NCBI GenBank assembly: GCA_041390305.1
Contig: JAWKQE010000006.1
Coordinates: 153,850 to 217,849, forward strand
From: JACKCR01 sp041390305
GTDB taxonomy: Bacteria; Eisenbacteria; RBG-16-71-46; CAIMUX01
Length of the DNA stretch: 64,000 nt
Direction: 5' to 3'
Made by a program: the position numbers and the translations under genes. The notes under the pieces are model-generated. The model did no database searches. It was not told where the DNA came from and saw only the letters and a list, made by a program, of their open reading frames with translations. This document shows positions 45,213-54,166 of the stretch, in pieces. Every line of letters starts with the position of its first letter. The first letter of the stretch is position 1.

Positions 45213-46322
45213 ATGAAGCGGACCTCGAAGAACTCGATCGGCCGGAGCCTTTGTACCGTCGTCGGTGCATTGACTCTGGGGAGCGCCTTTCTCCTCTCCG
45301 GCTGCGGCGATTCTGAAACCTCTGACCTGCTCGGGAGCGCGACCTCCGATACGGCCCTGGCTTCCGAGACCCTGTCCATGACCTCGTTCACCACCCAGGA
45401 CCTTCCCACCGAGTTGGAGCTCACTGCGCAGCAGGAGTCGGCACTCAGCGCGGCGATCGAGGAGTTGGAGTCCGCGAGGGCTGAGATGAAGGCTCGTTTC
45501 GAGGCGAACCATCCCGTCGGCGGAGGCCGTGGCGGCCGGGCCGCCGGTGGCCCCGATGGTGGTCGGCGTGGCGGCCCGGTTGGCGGAGGCATGATGCCCG
45601 ACGAGGGCTTCGTCCCGCCGATGATGACCTTCCTCTCCACGGCCGCGGACATTCTGGATCGCGACCAGTTCGTCATCCTGGCTCAGTACCTCGCTGAGAA
45701 TCGTCCGGCGCGGCCCGACCGGGGTGACCGGCCCGATCACGAAAAGTTGGGTGAACGGTTTGGTCGTCATCTGGCCGAGGAGCTCGGACTCTCCGACGAA
45801 CAGATCGAGTCCTTCCGGACGGTCGTCAGCAGCTACCGCGAGCAGTTCCGCGACCTCCGCGAGGCCGTGCGCGACGAAGAGATGGGCGCGGCGGAAGCGC
45901 TCTCGCAGGCCCTCACTCTCGCCGGCTCGATGAAGACCGAACTCGCCGCGATCCTCACGGCCGACCAGCTCTCCGCGTTCCAGGAGCTGAAAGCGGCGCG
46001 GATGGCGGAAGGGATCGAGCGACGGATCGACAATCTCGATGAGCGGATGACACAGCGGGCCGAGTTCGTCGCCGCCGTCCTGGACATGGACGACGCGCAG
46101 ACGGCCCAGACCCTGTCGATCTTCCAGAACACCGTGACCCAGCGCACCGAGATCCTGAACGGCCTGAAGGATGGATCGATCGACCCCGAAGTCGCCGCGT
46201 TCCGACTCCTCGTCATCGAGAAGGATGCATGGGACGCTGTCTACGCGATCCTCACGCCCGAACAGCAGGAGAGCTGGGAGGCGCTGAAGGACATGCTCCC
46301 CGTTCCGCACGGCCGCTTCTAG
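45213..46322 (+). CDS. Spy/CpxP-like (LTxxQ motif) lipoprotein
   Basis: 369 residues; ATG at 45213 has AAGGGAG seven bases before it. A signal peptide ends in the lipobox LLSGC (C31). The mature helical protein carries four LTxxQ-like motifs, LTAQQ near 78, LSDEQ near 196, LTADQ near 250 and LTPEQ near 348, characteristic of Spy/CpxP periplasmic stress chaperones. A Gly/Arg-rich linker (GGGRGGRAAGGPDGG and following, about residues 98-130) separates the first motif from the others. It probably acts as a periplasmic chaperone or stress sensor. A strong terminator follows the stop. Confidence 0.8.
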   Translation: MKRTSKNSIGRSLCTVVGALTLGSAFLLSGCGDSETSDLLGSATSDTALASETLSMTSFTTQDLPTELELTAQQESALSAAIEELESARAEMKARFEANHPVGGGRGGRAAGGPDGGRRGGPVGGGMMPDEGFVPPMMTFLSTAADILDRDQFVILAQYLAENRPARPDRGDRPDHEKLGERFGRHLAEELGLSDEQIESFRTVVSSYREQFRDLREAVRDEEMGAAEALSQALTLAGSMKTELAAILTADQLSAFQELKAARMAEGIERRIDNLDERMTQRAEFVAAVLDMDDAQTAQTLSIFQNTVTQRTEILNGLKDGSIDPEVAAFRLLVIEKDAWDAVYAILTPEQQESWEALKDMLPVPHGRF

Positions 46323-46349
46323 CCGCAGGAATCGGATCGAGCGGGAACT

Positions 46350-46381
46350 CGAAGGCCCTCGGCGTGAGCCGGGGGCCTTCG
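46350..46381 (+). terminator. Terminator after the LTxxQ lipoprotein
   Basis: A 14-base stem (46350-46363 with 46368-46381; one G-T pair) with a GTGA loop lies 28 bases after the stop and is followed by TCTTGTCGT. It may also catch transcripts of the minus-strand metalloprotease-like gene ending at 46485. Confidence 0.75.
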
Positions 46382-46484
46382 TCTTGTCGTGCGCGGACGT
46401 CTCAACGGGATCGCCGGGTTGCTGCAATCACCCCGTCCGAATCTCATGCACACGGTCGTGGCCCACCGGCCGGACGGGGTGTGC

Positions 46485-47117
46485 CTAGGTCCGCAGGCTC
46501 GTTTCCGCGAGTCTGCGACCTGGAATCGAGAGGCCGAGCTGGGTCGTCTTCGGCGTGGCCGGGGCGTTCGGACGGGCCTCCTCGAACCAGCGATCCGCAA
46601 AGGTCCGTTCGAACCAGCGGAGATAGGTGCGACACCCACTGTCGCGCTCTTCGACCGCCTCTCTCGCGGTGCGGTGGAGGAGTCGTTCGATCTCGTCCCG
46701 ACGCTCCGGCCAGGCGGCGCGAACGGGGCGCGGGATCTTGAGGTAGCAGGGGATCTCGTCCACGAGCGTGCGGTGTCGCGCGAGTGCGAAGAGATCCGCG
46801 CTCTTCTCGCCCTTCGGCACATGGCCGAGGTTCTGGAGGAGGTGGGTCAGTTCGTGCGCGATCGTGTGCAGGGTGAGGCCGCTCGGGTTCATCCAGACCA
46901 TGAACTCCTCGCGCGCCGCGAACCCCGCGGCCGCCCGGGTGAGTCCGACCCGGATCGAGATTCCGTCCAACTCGGGGACGAAGAGGCGGACGCGACGGAT
47001 CCGGTCCAGGACCCGCGGGCACGAAGGATGGCGCGCGAGGGGCGGAGTCGGTGCGAGATCGGCACGCCGCTCGCCCTCTCGTCCGCGGAGAAGGTCGAGT
47101 TGGGGAGCCTGCTTCAC
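46485..47117 (-). CDS. HEXXH zinc-metallopeptidase-like protein coupled to pepA
   Basis: 210 residues from GTG at 47117, whose last two bases form the stop of the aminopeptidase gene (GTGA), so it is translated by coupling. The zinc motif TIAHELTHLLQNLGH (HEXXH at 88-92) stands in the middle, followed by KGEKSADLFALARH, where a third ligand could be the glutamate or aspartate. It has no signal peptide, so it is cytosolic. The C-terminal half is rich in Trp and Arg (RWFERTFADRWFEEARP). It resembles small SprT- or ImmA-like metal proteins in size, but I cannot place it in a named family. Operon with pepA suggests a peptide-turnover role. Confidence 0.75.
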   Translation of the reverse strand: MKQAPQLDLLRGREGERRADLAPTPPLARHPSCPRVLDRIRRVRLFVPELDGISIRVGLTRAAAGFAAREEFMVWMNPSGLTLHTIAHELTHLLQNLGHVPKGEKSADLFALARHRTLVDEIPCYLKIPRPVRAAWPERRDEIERLLHRTAREAVEERDSGCRTYLRWFERTFADRWFEEARPNAPATPKTTQLGLSIPGRRLAETSLRT

Positions 47118-48505
47118 TCGGGCGTACCGACCATCGATTCGATCATCGAGTACATCGCGCGGAGACCCATCGCCTCGCCGCCTGCCGGACGCCCCGGCTT
47201 GGCGCGGAGGTTCCAGGCCATGAGGTCGACGTGGAGCCACGGTGTCGTCTCCCTCACGAACTCGCCGAGGAAGAGTGCCGCGGTGATCGCGCCTCCGTAG
47301 CCTCCTTCGGGAGCGTTGTTGAGGTCAGCGATCGGGCTCTCCAGCATTTCGCGATACGCGGTGTGCATCGGCATCCGCCAGACCGGGTCGGCGACCCGGC
47401 TCGAGGCTGCACTCAGTGCGTCCGCGAGTGCGTCCTGACGGGAGAAGAAGCCGGGGAGGTCGGTACCGAGTGCGATCCGGGCCGCTCCCGTGAGGGTCGC
47501 GAAATCGACGATCAGGTCCGGATCCTCGCTGTCTGCTTCCGTGAGCGCGTCGGCGAGGACGAGCCGGCCTTCCGCGTCCGTGTTGCCGACTTCCACGGTG
47601 ATGCCCTTGCGCGTTCGAATGACGTCCTGCGGACGGAACGCGTTCCCGGAGATCGCATTCTCCACAGCGGGGACGAGCACGCGGAGCTGCACGGGCAGCT
47701 TCGCGCTGATGATCATCGAAGCGAGTCCGATGACGTGCGCGGAACCTCCCATGTCCTTCTTCATGAGGCGCATCCCGGCCGCCGACTTGATGTCGAGACC
47801 GCCCGAGTCGAACACGACGCCCTTGCCGACGAGCGTGATCTTCTTTCCGCGGGGAGATCCGGACCACCGCAGGTCGATCAGCCGCGGTTCACGCGTCGCC
47901 GCGCGACCGACGGTGTGGATCGACGGGTAGTTCTTCCGGAGCAGCTCTTCCCCTTTGATCACGGTGCACTTGGCGCCCAGTTCGGTCGCGAGGGACTTGG
48001 CGTAGCTGGCGAGTTCGGCCGGCCCCAAGTCCTCCGCAGGTAGATTGATGAGGTCTCTCACGTGGTAGACCGCGGCCGCTGTCCGTTCGACGGCCGCGCG
48101 GTCGACACCCTTCGGCCAGAGCAGCTGAGCGAAGGTCTGCGTATTCTTCTTGTAGGTCTCGAAGGTGTACGTCGCGAGCGCCCAGGCGAGGGCGACCCGT
48201 TCGGCGTCTGCCGGGTCCGGGAGCGGGTCGAGCTGGTACGCGCCCGCAGGTAGGGAGGTCGGGAGAGCCGCCGCGTCCCACAGTCCGAGTGGGGAGGAGA
48301 CCCCGGCGAGTACCCGATCCACGCCGCCGCTCCGACCTGGAAGGAGACAGACCTGACCCACCTTGGCCTGGAAGTCGGTGGCGAGGACCCAGCTGAGGTG
48401 GGTCTTCGGGGCCGTGCTCTTCCACGCCTTGAGATCCGCAGAGGAGAGCAGGGTCAGAGGGATGGCAGACTTCTTACTCCTGACGAGACACCTGGTTGGC
48501 CGCAC
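47114..48505 (-). CDS. pepA: Leucyl aminopeptidase (M17 family)
   Basis: Cytosolic di-zinc exopeptidase that removes N-terminal residues. GTG at 48505 is preferred because GGGAGGAG lies four to five bases upstream; ATGs at 48541 and 48526 are alternatives. 463 residues. The N-terminal macro-like domain is followed by the catalytic domain: LVGKGVVFDSGGLDIKSAA, KKDMGGSAHVIGLA, VPAVENAISGNAFRPQDVIR, and the M17 signature VGNTDAEGRLVLADAL. Metal ligands (K/D in GKGVVFDSGG, D and E in NTDAEGR) are present. The end (TPWLHVDLMAW, GEAMGLRAM) is typical. It is coupled to the HEXXH gene downstream. Confidence 0.94.
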   Translation of the reverse strand: MRPTRCLVRSKKSAIPLTLLSSADLKAWKSTAPKTHLSWVLATDFQAKVGQVCLLPGRSGGVDRVLAGVSSPLGLWDAAALPTSLPAGAYQLDPLPDPADAERVALAWALATYTFETYKKNTQTFAQLLWPKGVDRAAVERTAAAVYHVRDLINLPAEDLGPAELASYAKSLATELGAKCTVIKGEELLRKNYPSIHTVGRAATREPRLIDLRWSGSPRGKKITLVGKGVVFDSGGLDIKSAAGMRLMKKDMGGSAHVIGLASMIISAKLPVQLRVLVPAVENAISGNAFRPQDVIRTRKGITVEVGNTDAEGRLVLADALTEADSEDPDLIVDFATLTGAARIALGTDLPGFFSRQDALADALSAASSRVADPVWRMPMHTAYREMLESPIADLNNAPEGGYGGAITAALFLGEFVRETTPWLHVDLMAWNLRAKPGRPAGGEAMGLRAMYSMIESMVGTPE

Positions 48506-48838
48506 CGAACTCCTCCCGCGTTTCATGCTCAGAGACGACATCCGAGGCTAGCACGCCGAAAGAGAGCCGGAAAGCCGAGTCCGATCCTGGCGGATGCCTG
48601 TCACACTCGAGCGTCGGCGGAGTACTTCCCACGAGCGCGGCGTAGTTTCGTGCGGCGCTCCGAGGTCGTGCCGTTGGTGGAAGCCCGGCCCCCGAGACCA
48701 TCGCTCGGCAGGGCCTCGTGAAACGGAGAGCGCTACGGCAGGCGATGCCGTAGCGCTCTCTTCGTTCCGGCGTTCCGGCGGACGGCGGGCTCGCTGGGGC
48801 GCGACTCGGGTCGGCCGCCTCGGCTCGTCCCGCGCCTC
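48506..48838. other. Spacer between subtilase and pepA
   Basis: 333 bases without a gene. It holds a strong terminator at 48726-48760 and therefore must also contain the promoter of pepA, between about 48720 and 48510 on the minus strand. I do not see a convincing -35/-10 pair. Confidence 0.4.
48726..48760 (-). terminator. Terminator of the second subtilase
   Basis: GAGAGCGCTACGGCA (48726-48740) and its exact inverse (48746-48760) form a 15-base stem with a five-base loop, 79 bases past the subtilase stop. On the minus strand CGTTTCAC follows. Confidence 0.72.
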
Positions 48839-50677
48839 TCAGCGGGTCTTGACGACCCGGCTCGTCGCTTCCCAGTCGCCGGACCGGACGCGGGCCAGGT
48901 AGACACCTGCCGGCAGCTGCGATCCCGAGACTCCCACGCCGTCCCACTCGAGGAATGACGCACCCGGAGGCCCATCCGCGCGGGCGACTTCACGTCCCGT
49001 CGCGTCGAAGACACGGACGACGAGGCCGTCCGTCGACTCGTCCGGCTGCCGCCATTCGAAACGGAATCGATCCGTGCCCGGATTGGGAGAGACGCGCAGC
49101 TTCGGCGCGCCGAGCACCGCGCCGTCCGGCCCCGGCGCGGCGGCCGGATAGGACAGCGCCGCCATGACGTCGATGAGGCCCCAGCCTCGATCGTTGTCGG
49201 GCGTCTTGGCCGAGTCACCGGAGTTGCGGAGAGCGTCCCGGACATCGATCGGGGACCAGGTCGGCCGCGCTTCGAACAGGAGCGCTGCCGCCCCGCCTAC
49301 CAGTGGGCAGGAGAGCGACGTCCCGGAGCTCCAGTAGAAGTCTTCGCCGAAGGTGTTCGGAATTCCGCAGTACGTGTCCACGCCGAGCGCGACGACATCC
49401 GGCTTGGTCCTTCCGTCGAACGTGGGGCCGTGTGAGGACCAATAGGCGAGCTGGTTGTCCAGGTCGACAGCTCCCACGGAGAGCACGGAGTCCCCGTCCG
49501 CCGGGGCGCCGATGTAGTACCAGTCGGCGGCGCCGAGGTTGCCGGCGGACGAGACCGTGAGGAGGCCGCGGCTCGGGCCGAGATCCGCGGCGATCGTGAT
49601 CGGAGCGGTGTCCCCGTCCATGTCCTCGTACTGGTACCAGTCGACGTACGTGAGCGAGCTCGAGATCACCTCCGCACCGAGGCCGCTCGCCCACTCCGCC
49701 GCCGCGACCCAGTTGTCCTCCTCGATCGGTGTCTCGTTCAGGACGTCTTCCGTCTTCGCGAGGACGAACGTCGCTCCGTACGCGGGGCCGACCAGCTCGC
49801 CCGGGTAGAACCCTCCGAGTGCGGACCAGGTGGCCGTGCCGTGGGAGTGCTGCCACTCGACGTCCTCGGGTTCGTTCTGTGTCTCCTCGTCGTCGTTGAT
49901 GAAGTCGTACTGCGCGAGCAGCCGGCCCTCCGAGACAAGCTGCTGGAACGCGAGGTGATCGTGGAAGAAGCCGGTGTCGAACATGGCGACCACCACACCG
50001 TTACCGCTGAGGCCGGCCGCGTGCGCGGCGATCACGTTGATCTGCTCGAGTTGCGGGCGGGAGAGGCCGTAGTCGAACGGATCCCCCCAGTGGCGGGTGC
50101 GGCGATCGGAGTCCGAGTCCTGGTTCGGTGCCGCGTCCGAGGTCCATCCGCGCGAAGAGGCCGCGGCCCGGACAGGGACGATCTTCGCGACGAAGGGAAG
50201 CTCCGCGATCTGGCGCGCCGCTTCCTCGGTGACCAGGACGCTGGCCGCGTTGAGCCAACGACTGATTCGGTGCACCTTCCCCAGCGCTTCGACGGCGGAG
50301 AGGTAGTCGGCCGGGATCGGCAGGTCGTAGAAATCGAGCGGAGCGTTCCGACGCTCCCGTCGGTCGGCCTCCCGAGGATCGAGGGCGACCTCGGCATCCC
50401 AGAGAGCCTCAACGAGGTCGTCGGAGGTCGCGATCTCCTTGTCACGGAAGTAGACCCACACCCGCGGAAGAGCTTCGCCGCGCTGTGCGTGGTCCGCGAG
50501 CTCATCGATCGTCGTCTGGATGGTTGCCTCGTCACGCGGAACGGAACGGAACGCCATCGACCGGGCGTTCGCCAACTCGGCGGGACGAACGAGGGGTGCG
50601 GACTGCGCGGACACCGCTGCGACAGAGAGAAGCATCGCCAGTGCCGCGAACCTGAGTGGGTAGGGGTGAGGAGTCAT
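48839..50677 (-). CDS. Secreted subtilisin-like protease with FlgD-like C-terminus
   Basis: 612 residues from ATG 50677 (MTPHPYPLRF), with a signal peptide ending near residue 26 (VAAVSAQSA). Residues 45-170 act as prodomain (PRVWVYFRDKE; VEALGKVHRISRWLN). The S8 domain has D234 (VVVAMFDTGFFHDH), H279 (HSHGTATWSALGG) and S454 (SSGTSLSCPLVGGAA); oxyanion Asn is in VSSAGNLG. The C-terminal 80 residues are an FlgD-type Ig domain (LRVSPNPGTDRFRFEW; GSQLPAGVYLARVRSG). It is shorter than the other two subtilases of the window and lacks propeller repeats. Probably secreted nutrient protease or processing protease. Confidence 0.93.
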   Translation of the reverse strand: MTPHPYPLRFAALAMLLSVAAVSAQSAPLVRPAELANARSMAFRSVPRDEATIQTTIDELADHAQRGEALPRVWVYFRDKEIATSDDLVEALWDAEVALDPREADRRERRNAPLDFYDLPIPADYLSAVEALGKVHRISRWLNAASVLVTEEAARQIAELPFVAKIVPVRAAASSRGWTSDAAPNQDSDSDRRTRHWGDPFDYGLSRPQLEQINVIAAHAAGLSGNGVVVAMFDTGFFHDHLAFQQLVSEGRLLAQYDFINDDEETQNEPEDVEWQHSHGTATWSALGGFYPGELVGPAYGATFVLAKTEDVLNETPIEEDNWVAAAEWASGLGAEVISSSLTYVDWYQYEDMDGDTAPITIAADLGPSRGLLTVSSAGNLGAADWYYIGAPADGDSVLSVGAVDLDNQLAYWSSHGPTFDGRTKPDVVALGVDTYCGIPNTFGEDFYWSSGTSLSCPLVGGAAALLFEARPTWSPIDVRDALRNSGDSAKTPDNDRGWGLIDVMAALSYPAAAPGPDGAVLGAPKLRVSPNPGTDRFRFEWRQPDESTDGLVVRVFDATGREVARADGPPGASFLEWDGVGVSGSQLPAGVYLARVRSGDWEATSRVVKTR

Positions 50678-50985
50678 GTGTCGAGTTTCGCATTCGCGGG
50701 CCCCGGGGAACAACGATCGATCACTTGCGGACCGGGAATGGGCCCGGAAGAGGCGGGGAACAGAGGGCTCCGACGCGGGCGGGGAGAGGGCGAGGATGCG
50801 GTACTGAAGCGGCGACGACGCCGCCGAGGGGGACGTTTCTTCCTGCCAAACGTTCGATCGGGCGTCCAGGCATGCACATTTCGATGACGGATCGCTTCGA
50901 TCGGGGTGGTGTGGCTCCCACCTGCCCAACTCGAGCGTACAGGTGTCCACGGAGGGGGCCGATCGGGACGGTATCGGAGGTGTCG
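50678..50985. other. Divergent spacer without recognised gene
   Basis: 308 bases between the subtilase start and the PLP-fold gene. It is GC-rich and holds several CGATCG motifs (near 50709, 50858 and 50899). No clear promoter, hairpin or small gene is visible; an ATG at 50884 could extend the PLP-fold protein by 34 residues. Confidence 0.35.
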
Positions 50986-52375
50986 TTGCTGCCCCCAGTC
51001 TTCTTCGTCTGTTCCGCCTGCGGATCCGTCGTGACGGTCGACGCGTCACCGGGATATCGCTGTCCCCATGGCACGAGGGACGAAGATGGTGCGATCCACC
51101 GCCTCGTGCGGGAAATCGATCCGGGCCGGCTCCACTGGCCCGAGGTCGGACCGGACAATCCTCTTCTCCGCTACCGTCACTTCTCCTCGCCCTACCTCAG
51201 GTTCCGCCTCGAGGGAGGAAGCGATGGCGACTACGTGGAGAGAGTCATGGAACTCGAAGCGCGCGTCGCCGAATCGACCGGTTCGAGGTTCCGTCCAAAG
51301 CGGCTCGTCCGCTCGGACGCCCTCGAGATCGCAACGGGTCGGGAAGGTCGCGGTTCGGTCTTCCTGCAGGATCGCACTTCGTTTGCGGGAGGCCCGGGTA
51401 CGTGGTTGGGCCTCGCCCACGCACTCCTCCCGGAATGGCTCGGCATCGAATCCCGGCCTCTCGCCACGACCTCACTCGCCGAGGACTCTTCCGACGCGAG
51501 CGCGCTCGCGGAGATCCTCGGGCAGCGGCTCGAGACGGGCGTCTCCTCGTCTTCTGACGACTACATCCCTTGGACCGGTTGGCGTGATCTCAACGCGTGG
51601 GTGCTCGAAGGTGAGAGCTACTGGGCCTACACCGCGATCGATCGACTTCGTCGGATGGGGGAGACGGTCGATCGGGTGTTCCTCCCTCCCGACGGTCGCG
51701 GCAGTGCCGGGTGGGCCCTCGGCGTGCGCGAGGTGTACCGACTCGGCGGGATCGCCGCCATGCCACGGATACACGTCGTCGAAGAAGAGGGTAGGCGCCA
51801 CGTCGGCCCGCGGTACGAGTCGACGCTCGTGGAGATTCTCCGGCGCGTTGATGAGAAGCTCCTCGACCCGAACCTCGAAGCCGTGTCGCGGCGGTTCCCG
51901 CGCGTGAGGCGCGTGATCGCCGACCAGATCCTGGGGGGGCTCCGTAGCGAGGAATCGGACCATCCGGTGCGGAGTGCGGTCGAGGAAGGGCTACGGGCCG
52001 TGCTCGGGGCGCAGGGCGCCGGCCTCGGTTACGAGGAAATACTCGTCCGCGCGATGATCGAATCCGGAGGGTTCCGCTCGAAGTCACCGACGACGACCAC
52101 ATCCGCGGACGGATGCTCAGCCGGAGAGAACCACCGCCCGATCCACGGCTGCGGAACGCGTCGAAAGGACGGATGCCGGGGCGGACCAAGTCCCGGCAGG
52201 AGCGGGCGGGCCCGCTCGAGGGGCCCGTGGACCCGCCGGCGAGGCGCGCAGACCTTCCGTTTCGATGTCGGGCGATTTCGGTCTTCGGTACGGTCTTGCT
52301 TCCGCCGGAATGCTGCAGCTGTTCGCGGCCGAGGATCTCGATGCGGCGGAAGTGCTCGTCGCGGTCGATCCCTAG
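50986..52375 (+). CDS. Threonine-synthase-like PLP fold-II protein lacking the catalytic lysine, frame-broken at the end
   Basis: About 463 codons. TTG at 50986 is proposed because GGAGG lies five bases before it; GTG at 50980 is an alternative. An N-terminal zinc ribbon (FFVCSACGSVVT, GYRCPH) is followed by DGAIHRLVREIDPGRL and NPLLRYRHFSSPY, as in threonine-synthase-like enzymes. Where relatives carry the PLP lysine (SHKAR-type motif) this protein reads LQDRTSFAGGPGTWLG, with no lysine. DRVFLPPDGRGSAGWALGVR and AMPRIHVVEEEG match the later part of the fold. The frame changes at least once near 52080-52130; the natural end is DFGLRYGLASAGMLQLFAAE...VDP with TAG at 52373. Probably a pseudoenzyme; confidence in family is moderate. 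Confidence 0.5.
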
Positions 52376-52463
52376 TCTCGGTCGATCGCTCGTCTCGGTC
52401 GGTCCCTCGTCGCGGTGGGTCCCCGGTTTCGGTCGATCCCTCGCTCCGGTCGCCTCCGCCCTC
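52362..52463. repeat. 17-bp tandem repeat, six units, between convergent genes
   Basis: Units start at 52362, 52379, 52396, 52413, 52430 and 52447; consensus CGGTCGATCCCTCGTCT with two to seven differences. The array begins in the last codons of the PLP-fold gene and touches the stop of the convergent TPR gene. Confidence 0.8.
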
Positions 52464-53040
52464 AGCTGTCGCGTGCGGCCTCGAGCCTCACGCTCAGTGC
52501 GCGAGCTTCTCCCGAGTGTGGACCTTCTTCCTGGATCACCCGGTCGAGTTCGGGCGCCGCGACGTCGAGTTCCTCCTCACGCAGAAGCGTCAAGACGAGT
52601 TGCCATCGCGCCTCGTGAGCGATCGGCTCGTCCTTGCTCCCCGCGGCGAGTCGGAATGCGAGCTGGGCGCTGTTGGGGCGCTGTGCGAGGGCGTACGCGG
52701 ATCCAAGGAGCAACTGTGCGAGTCCCGGTTCCTCGTCTCCCTTCGCGAGTCCATCGAAGAGTTCGACGGCACGCGAGTAGTGGCCGTCTTCATACGCGGA
52801 CATCGCGGTCGTCCACGTGCTATCGGCGGGAGCGCGTTCGAGCCAGCCCTCGTCGAGTGCACTGATCGGGGGGAGTCGCAGGTCGGCAACTGGAGACGGT
52901 TCCTCCGGCGTCCGGAGGTAGAGGAGCAGCGCGACGATTCCGCAGAGGAGCAGGAGGCCGATGATCCGGTCGCGCAACGAGAGCTGCCGCGCGTTTGGTG
53001 CGTTCGGCGGGTTCGGATTCCTATCAGACGAGTTCGTCAT
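52462..53040 (-). CDS. Single-pass membrane protein with TPR-like repeats
   Basis: 192 residues from ATG 53040, overlapping the end of the glycosyltransferase gene by 17 bases. A hydrophilic Asn/Pro-rich N-terminus of 22 residues precedes one membrane helix (IIGLLLLCGIVALLLYL, about 27-43). The rest, outside the cytoplasm by the positive-inside rule, has TPR-like helices (TAMSAYEDGHYSRAVELFDG, LLGSAYALAQRPNSAQLAFR, ARWQLVLTLLREEELDVAAP). Coupling with the sugar-transferase genes suggests a part in assembling or exporting a surface glycan, by position only. Confidence 0.78.
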   Translation of the reverse strand: MTNSSDRNPNPPNAPNARQLSLRDRIIGLLLLCGIVALLLYLRTPEEPSPVADLRLPPISALDEGWLERAPADSTWTTAMSAYEDGHYSRAVELFDGLAKGDEEPGLAQLLLGSAYALAQRPNSAQLAFRLAAGSKDEPIAHEARWQLVLTLLREEELDVAAPELDRVIQEEGPHSGEARALSVRLEAARDS

Positions 53041-54166
53041 AGACTTCGGCCATCCTTCCGACTTGCCGCGTGATGTCGAACTCCGCTTCCACGTGGCTCC
53101 GGCCCGCGCGTCCCATCTCACTCCAGCTCTCCGGACGCGAGAGCAACTCGTCGATCCGGTCAGCGAGGCGACGAGCGTCGCGTTCCGGCGCGAGCAACGC
53201 CGACCGATCCGGGAGTGTGATCTCCGGGATGTCGCAGTGCGTCGACGCGACGATCGGAAGCCCGGAGGCCTGCGCGTCGAGCAGACAGACCGGCGCACCG
53301 CCCTCCGAGTCTCCGTCGTTCGCGACCACGCTCGGTGCGAGCAGGAAATGAGCGCGGGAGAGTTCCTCGCGGAAGACGGGGTAGGGCTGGTATCCGAGGA
53401 GGTCGACGCGGTCCGCGATCCCGGTGGCGGCGATCTGCGCTTCGATCTCACTACGCAGGGGACCGTCGCCGATCACGCGGAGGCGCAGACGAGGATGCGT
53501 GTCCCGCAACAGGGCGAGTGCGTCCAGGGCGTACCGGATCCCCTTCTTCTCGCGGAACGACGCCGCGATGAGGCCCACGATCGGTAGATCCGTTTCCGGA
53601 AGCGTCCGTTCCCGGAAGGGGAAGGTAGTCGGATCGACGCCGAGGTGGACGACCCGGATCCGGTCCCGAGGAGCGCCGATCTTCTCGAGGGTTCCGGCCA
53701 TGTAATGTCCCTCGGCGATGATCCTGTCCGCGCGCGCGAAGCGGCCGCGATAGAGCCGGCGCCAGTAGGGGTTCTTCGGGAGGAGGGTCGCGTCTCGTCC
53801 ATAGAAGGAGACGACGAGAGGGACGCGTGCAGTCGACCGTAGATGAGCGATACGGGCGCCCTCCCATCCTTGGTGCGCGTGGAGCAGGGTGACGCCCTCT
53901 TCCCGGATCGCACGAAGGTAGGGACCCGACGGAAACCGGCCCAGGACATACTTCGAGGCCAACGCCCCGAGCCGTCCGAGGGACGAACGCGCGGAGAGAT
54001 CGTGAACCGGCGAGAACGGGAACAGCTCGAGATTCTCGGTCCCCTGCGTGAGGACCACGGGCCGGTAGCGGCTGGAGTTCGCGAGCTGGGAATGGATCCA
54101 GCTGCCGGTGAGGAAGAGGTACGGAGTCACACAGTGCGCGACCGTCGGTCGTCGCGATCCGTTCAC
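53024..54166 (-). CDS. GT4-family glycosyltransferase
   Basis: 380 residues from GTG 54166, which overlaps the stop of the acyltransferase gene (GTGA). GT-B fold transferring a sugar from a nucleotide sugar. N-terminal domain: PTVAHCVTPYLFLTGSWIHS and LLHAHQGWEGARIAHLRS. C-terminal domain: IRVVHLGVDPTTFPF, LRLRVIGDGPLRSEIE, and the EX7E-like acid motif EGGAPVCLLDAQASGLPIVA (the second acid is Asp). Hydrophobic segments are lacking, so it is a peripheral cytosolic enzyme. It forms an operon with a WbpD-like acyltransferase, so it probably acts on a surface polysaccharide. Confidence 0.92.
   Translation of the reverse strand: MNGSRRPTVAHCVTPYLFLTGSWIHSQLANSSRYRPVVLTQGTENLELFPFSPVHDLSARSSLGRLGALASKYVLGRFPSGPYLRAIREEGVTLLHAHQGWEGARIAHLRSTARVPLVVSFYGRDATLLPKNPYWRRLYRGRFARADRIIAEGHYMAGTLEKIGAPRDRIRVVHLGVDPTTFPFRERTLPETDLPIVGLIAASFREKKGIRYALDALALLRDTHPRLRLRVIGDGPLRSEIEAQIAATGIADRVDLLGYQPYPVFREELSRAHFLLAPSVVANDGDSEGGAPVCLLDAQASGLPIVASTHCDIPEITLPDRSALLAPERDARRLADRIDELLSRPESWSEMGRAGRSHVEAEFDITRQVGRMAEVYDELV

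Noticed and set aside
52362..52463. CRISPR array
   Set aside because: Units are tandem without spacers and too short; no cas genes are present.
50656..53073. A single 805-residue protein through the PLP-fold gene and beyond
   Set aside because: The last third is low-complexity, runs antisense to the TPR membrane gene and passes the natural end at 52375 that is seen in another frame.
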